The position numbers were made by a program, and so were the translations under genes. The notes below the pieces were generated by a model, which was not told the DNA's origin, did not search any database, and worked only from the letters and a program-made list of their open reading frames with translations. From an uncultured Clostridia bacterium (GTDB taxonomy: Bacteria; Bacillota; Clostridia; Peptostreptococcales; Anaerovoracaceae), in assembly GCA_934256595.1 (NCBI GenBank), contig CAKQOW010000063.1:1-12143 (forward strand): a stretch of DNA of 12,143 nucleotides, in the 5' to 3' direction. Of the stretch, positions 1 to 7,291 are shown piece by piece. Positions within the stretch are counted from its first letter, which is position 1. Every line of letters begins with the position of its first letter.

Positions 1-76
1 CATAGCAGGTAAAGCCTGCCTGCATAAAGAATATAAAGGCTCCGCACATAAGTATCCACGAAATGCTCATATTCAT
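1..76 (-). CDS. Ammonium transporter, Amt family (N-terminal fragment, cut by window edge)
   Basis: Reading leftward from an ATG at 76-74, the frame stays open to the window edge and gives 25 residues, MNMSISWILMCGAFIFFMQA followed by GFTCY. A GGAG ribosome site (84-87) sits 7 nt upstream of the ATG. The hydrophobic first segment with the FFMQAGF signature resembles the first membrane helix of the Amt/Mep ammonium channel subgroup in which FFMQAGF is followed by an acidic residue and a GF(V/T)xxKN stretch. Amt proteins conduct ammonium across the cytoplasmic membrane as trimers. Only the first helix is visible, so the family call rests on a short motif and the rest lies outside the window. 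It starts 37 nt after the toxin stop with no strong terminator between, so co-transcription is possible. Another polytopic membrane protein cannot be excluded. Confidence 0.62.
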   Translation of the reverse strand, partial: MNMSISWILMCGAFIFFMQAGFTCY

Positions 77-113
77 AGTAATTCTCCATATCTGATAACA
101 GCATTGCCTGTTT

Positions 114-446
114 CTATTCAGATTTTTCATCTATAACATTTGATATATCTCTGCCGCCATAGACAATACGAATAATTTCAACTGTAAGCCTGTCCTCATC
201 TACGATATAAAAGATAATATAATTATCCGCTGCGGCTCTATGAAGCCTCATACTTTTCCATGGCTCCCAATCAACAATCGGGTTTCGCAGCGGCATAAAA
301 TTCAGCGAATATATTGTTTTTCTTATCCGGTTTACCTGCTTCTCTGCAATCCCCGGAGCTAAAAGCGAAAAAGCAATATACGAATAGATATCCTTTAAAT
401 CTTCCTTTGCTTTAGCTGAATAGATAACAGAATAGCTGTCACTCAT
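114..446 (-). CDS. Type II toxin, RelE/ParE superfamily
   Basis: A 110-residue basic protein with the size and pattern of the RelE/ParE fold. The N-terminal strand (YSVIYSAKAKEDLKDI, about residues 5-20) leads into two helices (to about residue 50). Then come a PLRNP turn, the MRLHR strand (66-70), the hydrophobic YIIFYIVDED strand (76-85) and a final strand ending in YGGRD (96-100). R67, R70, R93 and R99 are basic residues in the positions where the family keeps functional or structural arginines. RelE members cleave mRNA on the ribosome while ParE members poison gyrase; the sequence alone does not decide which. The ATG overlaps the antitoxin stop by 4 nt (ATGA, 443-446), and a GGGAG ribosome site lies 8 nt upstream inside the antitoxin gene, so toxin translation is probably coupled to the antitoxin. 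The stop is TAG at 116-114. Confidence 0.85.
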   Translation of the reverse strand: MSDSYSVIYSAKAKEDLKDIYSYIAFSLLAPGIAEKQVNRIRKTIYSLNFMPLRNPIVDWEPWKSMRLHRAAADNYIIFYIVDEDRLTVEIIRIVYGGRDISNVIDEKSE

Positions 447-748
447 ATACCAAACTCCCTTTTAAATTCTTCATCTACTTCTTCTGCTGTATAAGTCCTG
501 TCTGATTTTACAGAGTCTATTCCTTTTGTAAGTTCGGCATCTAATTCAGCTCTGCTCATTCCCCCTACGGCTGCCGGTTTTGCCGGAGGAAGCTGTAAAT
601 TAAGCGGCAAACCTCTTGTAAGCACAATCTGACTGTAAAGCATCTGAATTGCACTCGACGGAGAAATGCCGAGCTGTGCAAGAATTCTTTCTGCATTTTC
701 TTTCAGACCTGTATCAATTCTGGCATAAACTGCCGTTGTATTTGCCAT
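443..748 (-). CDS. Type II antitoxin, RelB/DinJ family
   Basis: A 101-residue antitoxin partner of the adjacent toxin. The N-terminal half (TTAVYARIDTGLKENAERIL and onward, about residues 3-50) matches the ribbon-helix-helix dimerisation and DNA-binding region of RelB/DinJ proteins. A proline-rich linker follows (LPPAKPAAVGG). The acidic C-terminal tail ending EEVDEEFKREFGI would wrap the toxin. A longer frame begins with GTG at 757, but the AAAGGAG ribosome site (759-765) would then be 1 nt from the start. From the ATG at 748 the spacing is 10 nt and the protein begins MANTTAVYARID, so I chose 748. Family knowledge says the antitoxin, alone or with toxin, represses its own promoter; the palindrome at 782-817 fits that role. 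Confidence 0.87.
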   Translation of the reverse strand: MANTTAVYARIDTGLKENAERILAQLGISPSSAIQMLYSQIVLTRGLPLNLQLPPAKPAAVGGMSRAELDAELTKGIDSVKSDRTYTAEEVDEEFKREFGI

Positions 749-758
749 ATAAATCACA

Positions 759-765
759 CTCCTTT
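759..765 (-). promoter_or_regulatory. Ribosome binding site deciding the antitoxin start
   Basis: AAAGGAG on the minus strand. It is 10 nt from the ATG at 748 and only 1 nt from the alternative GTG at 757, so the ATG is preferred. The predicted transcription start (about 765) places this site at the very 5' end of the message. Confidence 0.75.
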
Positions 766-771
766 TGTTAC

Positions 772-800
772 ATTATATTAAATAATGATTGCAAATGCAA
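772..800 (-). promoter_or_regulatory. SigA-type promoter of the antitoxin-toxin pair
   Basis: On the minus strand, TTGCAT (795-800, three of six bases matching the -35 consensus) is followed after exactly 17 bp by a perfect TATAAT (772-777). The predicted start near 765 gives a leader of about 17 nt. The -35 box and most of the spacer lie inside the palindrome at 782-817, so a bound repressor would block RNA polymerase. Confidence 0.7.
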
Positions 801-817
801 GCATCTGCAATCATTAT
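782..817. promoter_or_regulatory. 36-bp near-perfect palindrome, probable TA autoregulatory operator
   Basis: Left arm ATAATGATTGCA (782-793) and right arm TGCAATCATTAT (806-817) are exact reverse complements. Inside them is a second palindrome ATGC-AA-GCAT (795-804), with one mismatched pair (794/805) between the two. It lies between the hisK stop and the antitoxin start and covers the -35 box of the TA promoter. Two-fold symmetry of this length suits two ribbon-helix-helix dimers, which is inference. As RNA it would also fold as a long hairpin, followed by UUAAUAUAA rather than a clean U run, so it is at best a weak terminator for the his message. Confidence 0.75.
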
Positions 818-839
818 CTGACAGTCGTTTATAATATAG

Positions 840-1634
840 TTATATGATATACGGCACAAATCCATCCTCATCAAGCAGCCATATTCTATCAAAGCCGCAC
901 TGCTTTGCAAGGTATACAGCCTCATCATAGCCATAGGCAATGCCGGAAGCATCGTGGGCATCGCTTGTTACTGTAATTCTGCCCTCAAGCTTCCTCAGTT
1001 CATACAGCAGATTTTCTGACGGATAAGGCGCGGTTCTGTATCCCCTGCTTATAGCTCCCGTATTTATTTCAAATATCATATTATCTGCTGCAAGCTTTCG
1101 CATAGCGGAAATCGCTGCGTCCATATAATCTGCTTCTCTGAATATATCCTCTTTTTCGTTAAACTTTGATATTAAATCAAAATGCCCGACTATATCGGCA
1201 TCTTTAATTCTGCCGACCTCTTCAAAATACACCTCTGCCACAGCTTTTGAATTTCCCTCAAAATGCTTATCAATAGCCGCCTCAAGTATCTGCCTGCTTT
1301 CGTCAAGGCTTATGTACTCTCCTCCGGCATACAGATTGTGAACAGAGCCTATGATATAGTCATAGCTGTAATCGGTAATCTCAGAGTATAAATCAAGCTC
1401 CAGCCCCTCATATATCCTGATTTCAGGATACAGCTTTCTGAGCCTTTTTATCTCCTTGTAATACTGTTTCTCCGCTTCCGGCGACATAGTCCAGTCGGCG
1501 CCGAAAGAAAGCCAGCTATGCCCCGAAAAGCCCATAGACTCAAGCCCTGCCTCTATACCTGCGCGCACCATTTCTTCTAAGGTGTTCCTGCCGTCATCGA
1601 GGACAGTATGAACGTGAAGGCTCTGTTTCATCAT
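840..1634 (-). CDS. hisK: Histidinol-phosphatase, PHP family
   Basis: Hydrolyses L-histidinol phosphate to L-histidinol, the step before HisD. The 264-residue protein shows the metal-binding pattern of the PHP superfamily: HVH (H7, H9), D13/D14, SGHS (H39), GLEL (E79), GSVHN (H99), GHFD (H151, D153), E189 and SDAH (D225, H227), enough for a trinuclear metal site. This is the hisK/hisJ-type phosphatase of Firmicutes and is unrelated to the HAD phosphatase domain fused to HisB in enterobacteria, consistent with the monofunctional HisB here. Its start overlaps the hisIE stop by 4 nt, and AGGAG lies 11 nt upstream. A second ATG is the next codon. It is the last gene of the operon: TAA at 842-840 is followed by the TA operator. 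Confidence 0.93.
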   Translation of the reverse strand: MMKQSLHVHTVLDDGRNTLEEMVRAGIEAGLESMGFSGHSWLSFGADWTMSPEAEKQYYKEIKRLRKLYPEIRIYEGLELDLYSEITDYSYDYIIGSVHNLYAGGEYISLDESRQILEAAIDKHFEGNSKAVAEVYFEEVGRIKDADIVGHFDLISKFNEKEDIFREADYMDAAISAMRKLAADNMIFEINTGAISRGYRTAPYPSENLLYELRKLEGRITVTSDAHDASGIAYGYDEAVYLAKQCGFDRIWLLDEDGFVPYII

Positions 1635-2281
1635 TTTATCATTTTCTCCTGCTTTACCTTAGTATCTATGACGTGTCTTGAGGCCATTTCTTTTTGAATA
1701 TCATCTACAGTAATACCCATCTGGCACATCAGCACCATTACATGATACATTAAATCCCCTATTTCATAAACGGTATTGGCTCTGTCATTATCCTTTGCCG
1801 AAATAATAACCTCTGTGGACTCCTCGCCCACCTTTTTTAAAATCTTGTCAAGCCCCTTTTCAAACAGATATGTGGTATAGGAGCCCTCTTTAGGGTTTTC
1901 TTTGCGGCCCTTTATCATATCCATAAGACCCTCATAGGAAAACGGTACTTTTTCCTCGTCTTTAAACAGCGGATATTCAAAGCATGAATCTGTGCCCAGA
2001 TGACAGGCAGGCCCGTCCTTTAATACCTCAACTACAAGAGCATCTCTGTCGCAGTCCGCCGTAATCGACACTATGTGCTGATAGTTTCCCGAGGTCTCAC
2101 CCTTAAGCCAGAGTTCCTCTCTTGATCTGCTGTAAAAGCAGGTCAGCTTTTTTTCCATTGAAATCTCAAGGCTTTCCCTGTTCATATATGCAAGGGTCAG
2201 CACCTCTTTGGTAACCGCATCTGTCACAACTGCGGGAATAAGTCCGTTTTTGTCAAATTTAAGTTCAGATATATCAATCAT
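1631..2281 (-). CDS. hisIE: Bifunctional phosphoribosyl-AMP cyclohydrolase / phosphoribosyl-ATP pyrophosphatase
   Basis: Cytosolic fusion enzyme catalysing steps 2 and 3: HisE removes pyrophosphate from PR-ATP, and HisI then opens the adenine ring of PR-AMP. The HisI domain (about 1-105) carries FYSRSREELWLKGETSGN (49-66) and the metal and zinc ligands DCDRD (D76, C77, D78, D80), C93 and C100. The HisE domain (about 115-216) carries KKVGEESTEVIISAKDND (149-166; E153, E154, E157) and YEIGDLMYH (172-180; D176), the MazG-like acidic helices that bind magnesium. At 216 residues the length is normal for HisIE. It starts 3 nt after the hisF stop, and its AGGAG site lies inside the last hisF codons. 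Confidence 0.96.
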   Translation of the reverse strand: MIDISELKFDKNGLIPAVVTDAVTKEVLTLAYMNRESLEISMEKKLTCFYSRSREELWLKGETSGNYQHIVSITADCDRDALVVEVLKDGPACHLGTDSCFEYPLFKDEEKVPFSYEGLMDMIKGRKENPKEGSYTTYLFEKGLDKILKKVGEESTEVIISAKDNDRANTVYEIGDLMYHVMVLMCQMGITVDDIQKEMASRHVIDTKVKQEKMIK

Positions 2282-2284
2282 TTT

Positions 2285-3043
2285 TTATCTCCTTACATTA
2301 ATTCCCTCACCGGCAAGGTATTCTTTAAGCTGGTCAAGTCTGACCTCTCCGAAGTGAAATATTGAAGCCGCAAGTCCTGCGTCAACTTTCGGAAGCTCTC
2401 TGAAAAGTACTGCAAAGTCCTCCATATCACCCGCTCCGCCGGAGGCTATTACAGGTATGTTTACTGCCTCGGATACGGCTTCGAGCATTTCAAGGTCAAA
2501 GCCTTTTTTGACTCCGTCTGTATCTATCGAGTTTAAAACCAGCTCTCCGGCGCCGTTTTTCTCACACTCCTTTGCCCATTCAATCAGGTCTCTTCCGGTG
2601 CTCTCTCTGCCGCCTTTTGCGTATACCTTAAATGCTCCGTTTTCTCTTTTGGCGTCTATTGATATGACTACGCACTGGTTTCCGTATTTTTCGGCAGCCT
2701 CGGCTATGAGTCCCGGATTTTTCAGGGCTCCCGAATTGACGCTGACCTTGTCTGCTCCGCATTTTAACACTCTGTCAAAATCCTCTATTGTATTTATACC
2801 GCCTCCAACTGTAAGGGGTATGAATATCTGAGAGGCTGTTTCCCTAAGTATATCCGTAAACAGCGCTCTGTCCTCCGCAGATGCCGTAATATCATAAAAC
2901 ACCAGCTCGTCCGCTCCGTTTTCGCTGTAATACCGCGCCAGCTCCACAGGGTCCGACACATCGTTTAACCCCTCAAAGTTAACGCCCTTTACCACTCTTC
3001 CGTTTCTTACGTCAAGACAAGGTATAATTCTCTTTGTTATCAT
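2285..3043 (-). CDS. hisF: Imidazole glycerol phosphate synthase, cyclase subunit
   Basis: Forms a complex with HisH. It takes ammonia delivered from HisH and PRFAR and releases imidazole glycerol phosphate plus AICAR, which returns to purine synthesis. The 252-residue (beta-alpha)8 barrel has both catalytic aspartates, D11 (IPCLDVRNGRVVKG) and D130 (ISIDAKRENG). It also has the phosphate-binding loops TVGGGI (78-83) and, in its C-terminal half, IASGGAG. Normal length. The ATG overlaps the hisA stop (ATGA, 3040-3043), with a GAGGTGG ribosome site a few bases upstream. Like HisA it is a half-barrel-duplicated protein, and the two genes are adjacent as in most his operons. Confidence 0.97.
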   Translation of the reverse strand: MITKRIIPCLDVRNGRVVKGVNFEGLNDVSDPVELARYYSENGADELVFYDITASAEDRALFTDILRETASQIFIPLTVGGGINTIEDFDRVLKCGADKVSVNSGALKNPGLIAEAAEKYGNQCVVISIDAKRENGAFKVYAKGGRESTGRDLIEWAKECEKNGAGELVLNSIDTDGVKKGFDLEMLEAVSEAVNIPVIASGGAGDMEDFAVLFRELPKVDAGLAASIFHFGEVRLDQLKEYLAGEGINVRR

Positions 3044-3753
3044 CTGGCCACCTCTATTGCTTCCCTTAAATCCACTGCTCCCGTATAGTACGCCTTGCCT
3101 ATTATGGCGCCGTACATTCCAAGCTCTTTCACAGCTTTAATGCTGTCAATATCAGAAATTCCTCCGGAAGCGATTATGTCTATGCTGTATTCTCTCGAAA
3201 GGCTTTTGTAAAGCGATACGTTGGTGCCTGCCATTGCGCCGTCCTTTGAAATGTCCGTGCATATAACGGTTTTTACTCCCGCCTGCTGCAGCTTGTCAAA
3301 CATCTCCTCTGCCGTAGCATTGCTTGTTTCTCTCCAGCCCTTTATGGCTGCATACCCGTCTCTGATATCAATGCCCGCTGCTATTTTTTCTCCATATTCT
3401 GCTGTCATATCTGCAAGAAATACAGGGTCTGTAACCGCTGCGGTGCCAAGTATGACTCTTGAAGCTCCCGCCTCTATATATTTTCTCACCGCAGCCTCAT
3501 CTCTGATGCCTCCGCCCACCTCGGCTTTAAGTCCGCTTCGGGCAATAATCTCCTTTATCGTTTCAAAGTTCGGCGTTCCGCCGTCTCTTGCGCCCTCAAG
3601 GTCAACAAGATGTATAAATTCCGCTCCCGCCTCCCTGAACTTCATCGCAACCTCAACCGGGTTTTCGCTGTAGACGGTCATCTCTTTGTAATCACCCTTG
3701 TACAGCCTTACTGCTTTTTTTTCATATAAGTCGATTGCCGGTAATATATACAT
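3040..3753 (-). CDS. hisA: ProFAR isomerase
   Basis: Isomerises the aminoaldose ProFAR to the aminoketose PRFAR (Amadori rearrangement), step 4. The 237-residue (beta-alpha)8 barrel carries the two catalytic aspartates D8 (LPAIDLYEKKAVRLYKG) and D129 (AAGIDIRDG). It also has phosphate-binding EVGGGIR (78-84) and IASGGISD, and CTDISKDGAMAGTN (165-178). The start ATG is preceded by AGGAGGG, which overlaps the hisH stop codon; the gap to hisH is 8 nt. Length and motifs are standard for a dedicated HisA, with no sign of the dual-substrate PriA form. Confidence 0.96.
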   Translation of the reverse strand: MYILPAIDLYEKKAVRLYKGDYKEMTVYSENPVEVAMKFREAGAEFIHLVDLEGARDGGTPNFETIKEIIARSGLKAEVGGGIRDEAAVRKYIEAGASRVILGTAAVTDPVFLADMTAEYGEKIAAGIDIRDGYAAIKGWRETSNATAEEMFDKLQQAGVKTVICTDISKDGAMAGTNVSLYKSLSREYSIDIIASGGISDIDSIKAVKELGMYGAIIGKAYYTGAVDLREAIEVAR

Positions 3754-3761
3754 AGTCCCTC

Positions 3762-4370
3762 CTATAGCTCACTAAATGCTTTCAGTATTGCAAGTCCTGT
3801 TTTGCCGCTTTTTTCGGGGTGAAACTGACAGCCAAAGACATTACCGCCCTCTACTGCCGCCGTAATTTCAGTTCCGTATTCTGTCACCGCTGTTACCGAC
3901 TCGTCACATTCAGCCGCATAAAAGCTGTGAACAAAATATACAAATTCACCCTCTTTTACATATTTGAAAAGCGGACTTGGTTTTTTGAATTTCAGCAGGT
4001 TCCAGCCTATATGCGGAACCTTGAGCTCTGCCGGTAATACAGGTCTCATATCCTTAACGGTTCCCTTTATGAGTCCCAGGCCCTCATGCTCCCCGTATTC
4101 ATAGCTTCTGTCAAAGAGAAGCTGCATTCCAAGGCATATGCCCATTATATATTTGCCTGCCTCCGCCAGCCTTATAACCTCGCGGTCAAGCCCTGAGGCT
4201 CTCAGCTTTGCCGCAGCATCGCCAAAGGCTCCGACTCCCGGCAGAATTATTTTATCAGCTTTTTCAAGCTCATTTACATCAGAGGTGACAACAGCTTCCT
4301 CTCCTATCATGGCTATGGAGCTTTTGAGAGAGAACAGGTTGCCTACTCCGTAATCCACTATACCTATCAT
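3762..4370 (-). CDS. hisH: Imidazole glycerol phosphate synthase, glutamine amidotransferase subunit
   Basis: Hydrolyses glutamine and channels ammonia through HisF. This class I (triad) glutaminase has nucleophile C79 in GICLGMQ (77-83), with H184 and E186 in QFHPEKS (182-188). The oxyanion-hole region PGVGAFG (44-50) and the HisH-typical VPHIGWN (118-124) are intact. At 202 residues it has normal length. The start is ATG with GGGAG 8 nt upstream, lying within the end of hisB; the hisB TAA directly abuts the hisH ATG. Confidence 0.97.
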   Translation of the reverse strand: MIGIVDYGVGNLFSLKSSIAMIGEEAVVTSDVNELEKADKIILPGVGAFGDAAAKLRASGLDREVIRLAEAGKYIMGICLGMQLLFDRSYEYGEHEGLGLIKGTVKDMRPVLPAELKVPHIGWNLLKFKKPSPLFKYVKEGEFVYFVHSFYAAECDESVTAVTEYGTEITAAVEGGNVFGCQFHPEKSGKTGLAILKAFSEL

Positions 4371-4958
4371 TTATATGACTCCCTTCGTTGACGGTATTTC
4401 ATTCTTTCGTTTTTCGTCTATGCTGCAGGCCTTTGCCACACATCTTGCAAAGGCTTTGAATATGCCCTCCGCTATATGGTGCGAGTTGGTTCCCGAAAGC
4501 TTTCGTATATGAAGCGTTATGCCGCTGCTTCTTGTAAAGGCTTCAAAGAATTCCTGTACAAGCTCCGTATCAAAGCTTCCGATTTTTTCTGTGGGAAAGT
4601 CCGCATCAAACACAAGACAGCTTCTGCCCGAAACATCACAGGCGCAAAGTATCAGAGCCTCGTCCATAGGCAGAATTATATCTCCGTATCTGCCGATTCC
4701 TCTCTTGTCTCCAAGAGCCTCTCTAAGCGCGCTTCCCAGCACTATCCCTATATCCTCACAGCTGTGGTGGTCGTCCACATATGTATCTCCTGCGCAGGAA
4801 ACCTCAAGGTCAAAGCCCGAATGTTTTGCAAACAGTGTAAGCATATGATCCAGAAACCCTATGCCTGAAGATACCTGTGACTTTCCGCTTCCGTCAAGGT
4901 CAAGAGAAAGCTTAATCTCTGTTTCCGATGTCTTTCTTTCCAATACCGCGCTACGCAT
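4371..4958 (-). CDS. hisB: Imidazoleglycerol-phosphate dehydratase (monofunctional)
   Basis: Dehydrates imidazole glycerol phosphate to imidazole acetol phosphate. The 195-residue protein is the dehydratase alone, without the N-terminal HAD phosphatase domain of enterobacterial HisB. The duplicated manganese-binding motifs are present: GIGFLDHML (32-40), DDHHSCEDIG (62-71; H64, H65) and SGTNSHHIAEGIFKAFAR (155-172; H160, H161), and it ends in the family-typical PSTKGV. The SC in DDHHSCED replaces the commoner TV, a mild variation. Its ATG overlaps the end of hisC by 8 nt, with an AAAGGAT ribosome site in hisC. Confidence 0.97.
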   Translation of the reverse strand: MRSAVLERKTSETEIKLSLDLDGSGKSQVSSGIGFLDHMLTLFAKHSGFDLEVSCAGDTYVDDHHSCEDIGIVLGSALREALGDKRGIGRYGDIILPMDEALILCACDVSGRSCLVFDADFPTEKIGSFDTELVQEFFEAFTRSSGITLHIRKLSGTNSHHIAEGIFKAFARCVAKACSIDEKRKNEIPSTKGVI

Positions 4959-6000
4959 TTAATATCCTTTCCGCAGCGGAAACCAGGGCTTCCATCTGCT
5001 CTTTTGTTCCTATTGTAATACGCACGTAATCGCTGATTTTACCGTCGCTGAAATGGCGTACAAGTATTCCCTGTTTTTTAAGCTCTCTGTACAGCGCATC
5101 TCCTGAGATACGACTGCTCCTTGCCAGTATGAAATTGGCCTGTGAAGAAACAGTTTCAAATCCCAGCTTCTTCAGGCTTTCCTCCGTGAAGCTTCTGTTT
5201 TCTATAACTGTACTGCAGTTCTTCATATATATGTCGTTGCGCTCTATAGCCGCAATGCCCGCTGCCTGAGTCACAGTGCCTACATTGTAGGGATTTATTG
5301 AGTATCTGACGGTATTCATATCAGCTATTATTTCCCTGCAGGCAAAGGCAAATCCGAGCCTTGCTCCCGCCATAGACCTTGACTTTGAGAAAGTCTGTGT
5401 TACCAGCAGATTGTCATATTTACTGATAAGAGGCACACAGCTTTCGCCGCCGAAATCTATATATGCCTCATCGACGATTACAAGTCTGTTTCTGTCCGCT
5501 GCCACAAGCTGCTCTATCTCGCCTACCGGCACATATCTTCCTGTCTGCGCATTGGGATTTGCAATTACAAGACCGGCTTTCTCATTCATATAGTCTGCCG
5601 TATCGAGCCTGAAATCCTCTCTCAGAGGCACAATCTTTTTTTCTGCTCCCGTAAGCGCTGCAAATACCTTGTAAAATCCGTAGGTTATATCGGGAAACGC
5701 TGCTTTGTCTATAAAGGCTGTAAAGGCAAGATACAGGATTTCATCAGAGCCGTTGCCGCACAGTATGTTTTCCTTATCCACTCCGTAAAGCTTGGCCGCC
5801 TTTGCTCTCAGTCTGCTGCACTCAGGATCGTTATACACATTAAATCCCGCCGCCGCCTCTTTTGCCTTTGATATTACATATTCATCAGGCGGAAAAGGGC
5901 TTTCGTTTGTATTGAGTTTAATATATTTCATATCCTGAGGCTGCTCTCCTGGAGTATAGGCCTCAAGGCTTTCAAGTCTCTTTTTTAAAAATCTGCTCAT
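4951..6000 (-). CDS. hisC: Histidinol-phosphate aminotransferase
   Basis: PLP-dependent fold type I aminotransferase converting imidazole acetol phosphate and glutamate to histidinol phosphate and 2-oxoglutarate. Over its 349 residues it shows LNTNESPFPP (29-38), CGNGSDEIL (81-89, cofactor phosphate region), ANPNAQTG (147-154), VDEAYIDF (176-183) and the Schiff-base lysine K206 in TQTFSKSRSMAGARLGFAF. The HisC-type arginine in ARLGF is present. The gap from the hisD stop is 5 nt. The ribosome site is weak (AAGG about 14 nt upstream), so translation may depend on ribosomes finishing hisD. Length is normal. Confidence 0.96.
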   Translation of the reverse strand: MSRFLKKRLESLEAYTPGEQPQDMKYIKLNTNESPFPPDEYVISKAKEAAAGFNVYNDPECSRLRAKAAKLYGVDKENILCGNGSDEILYLAFTAFIDKAAFPDITYGFYKVFAALTGAEKKIVPLREDFRLDTADYMNEKAGLVIANPNAQTGRYVPVGEIEQLVAADRNRLVIVDEAYIDFGGESCVPLISKYDNLLVTQTFSKSRSMAGARLGFAFACREIIADMNTVRYSINPYNVGTVTQAAGIAAIERNDIYMKNCSTVIENRSFTEESLKKLGFETVSSQANFILARSSRISGDALYRELKKQGILVRHFSDGKISDYVRITIGTKEQMEALVSAAERILNA

Positions 6001-6005
6001 TTTAT

Positions 6006-7277
6006 TTATTCAAACCTTACTTTTATACTTCTGCTGTGACCCTCAAGTCCCTCCGCCTGAGCGAAAGTGCATATATCGTCTTTAAGCTCCTCAAGGGCCG
6101 GTTTTTCAAAATATGAAAACTGTATTTTCTTGATGAAATCATCAACTGACAGAGGGCTTGAGAATTTGGCCCTGCCGCCTGTAGGCAATGTGTGGTTTGG
6201 TCCCGCAACATAATCTCCCAAAGCTTCAGGACAGTTTCTGCCTAGGAATACCGAGCCCGCATTTTCAATTCTGTCAAGATAATCAAACGGATTATCCACA
6301 TCTATTTCAAGGTGTTCAGGCGCAAGCTCATTGGCAAGCTCTACTGCCATATCGAGATTTTCCGCAATTATTATTCTGCCGTTGTTTCTGATTGACGCCT
6401 CTGCAATTTCCTGTCTGGGCAGGCTTTCAAGCTGTTTTTCTATTTCCCTGTCAACTTTCCCGGCAAGCTCTCTGCTGTCTGTAATCATAACTGCCGAAGC
6501 AAGTCTGTCGTGCTCTGCCTGACTGAGCATATCCGCCGCCGCGCAGGCAGGGTTCGTACTTTTGTCCGCAATCACAAGCACCTCGCTTGGTCCCGCAATG
6601 GTATCTATGTCAACTATACCGAACACCTGACGCTTTGCCTCTGCAACATAGGCGTTTCCCGGTCCTGTGATTTTGTATACCTTAGGAATTGTTTCCGTAC
6701 CGTAGGCAAGAGCCGCTATGCCCTGCGCTCCTCCTGCTCTGAACACTCTGTCAACGCCTGCAATCTTGGCTGCCGCAAGTATTACCGGACTTACATCTCC
6801 GTCACAGGTCGGAGGCGATACCATTACGATTTCCCTGCAGCCTGCAATCTTGGCCGGTATGCAGTTCATAAGAACTGTTGACGGATAGCTTGCAGTGCCT
6901 CCCGGAATATATATTCCAACCTTTTCGATAGGGGTTACTTTCTGTCCCAGAACAACGCCGCCCGCTTTCTCTATTTTGAAGCCTTCTCTGAGCTGTTTTG
7001 AGTGAAATTCTCTGATATTTGCAGCCGCTTTTTCCATTGTTTTAATCAGTGAGCTGTCAACCTTTGCAAATGCAGCCTCCATTTCTGCGGCAGTAACCTC
7101 TAAATTCTCCGGCGCCTTGCCGTCAAACAGCTCGCAGTATTTTTTGAGGGTTTTGTCACCGCCCATTTTAACGCTGTAGATTATATCCTTTACAACATCG
7201 GTTATATTAAGCTCCTCTTCTTTTCTCATAAAAAGATTTTTTCTGTCAAGGTCCTTGTAATCAACTATATTAATCAT
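6006..7277 (-). CDS. hisD: Histidinol dehydrogenase
   Basis: Zinc enzyme performing the last two steps, NAD-dependent oxidation of histidinol to histidinal and then to histidine. Its 423 residues contain GIYIPGG (121-127), GPGNAYVAEAKRQVFG (205-220), the signature IDTIAGPSEVLVIAD (224-238), SQAEHD (252-257; Q253 and H256 as zinc ligands), EHLEI (321-325; E321, H322 catalytic), D355, PNHTLPTGG (360-368; H362) and H414. All key residues known from the E. coli enzyme have equivalents. AAAGGA lies 7 nt before the ATG, and the gap from the hisG stop is 14 nt, the widest in the operon. Placing hisD third rather than last is common in Firmicutes. Confidence 0.97.
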   Translation of the reverse strand: MINIVDYKDLDRKNLFMRKEEELNITDVVKDIIYSVKMGGDKTLKKYCELFDGKAPENLEVTAAEMEAAFAKVDSSLIKTMEKAAANIREFHSKQLREGFKIEKAGGVVLGQKVTPIEKVGIYIPGGTASYPSTVLMNCIPAKIAGCREIVMVSPPTCDGDVSPVILAAAKIAGVDRVFRAGGAQGIAALAYGTETIPKVYKITGPGNAYVAEAKRQVFGIVDIDTIAGPSEVLVIADKSTNPACAAADMLSQAEHDRLASAVMITDSRELAGKVDREIEKQLESLPRQEIAEASIRNNGRIIIAENLDMAVELANELAPEHLEIDVDNPFDYLDRIENAGSVFLGRNCPEALGDYVAGPNHTLPTGGRAKFSSPLSVDDFIKKIQFSYFEKPALEELKDDICTFAQAEGLEGHSRSIKVRFE

Positions 7278-7291
7278 CGCTTTTTCCTTTC

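Noticed and set aside
91..113. Small inverted repeat AACAG/CTGTT between the toxin stop and the amt start as a terminator.
   Set aside because: Only a 5-bp stem and no T tract; too weak to call.
782..817. Reading the 36-bp palindrome as the intrinsic terminator of the his operon.
   Set aside because: The hairpin is long enough, but what follows on the minus strand is TTAATATAATG, not a T run, and its position on the TA -35 box is better explained as an operator.
2457..2831. Long plus-strand open frames across the his operon (for example 2457-2831, 3221-3673, 6510-6881).
   Set aside because: They lie opposite well-supported his genes, lack ribosome sites and family motifs, and are shadows of codon bias.
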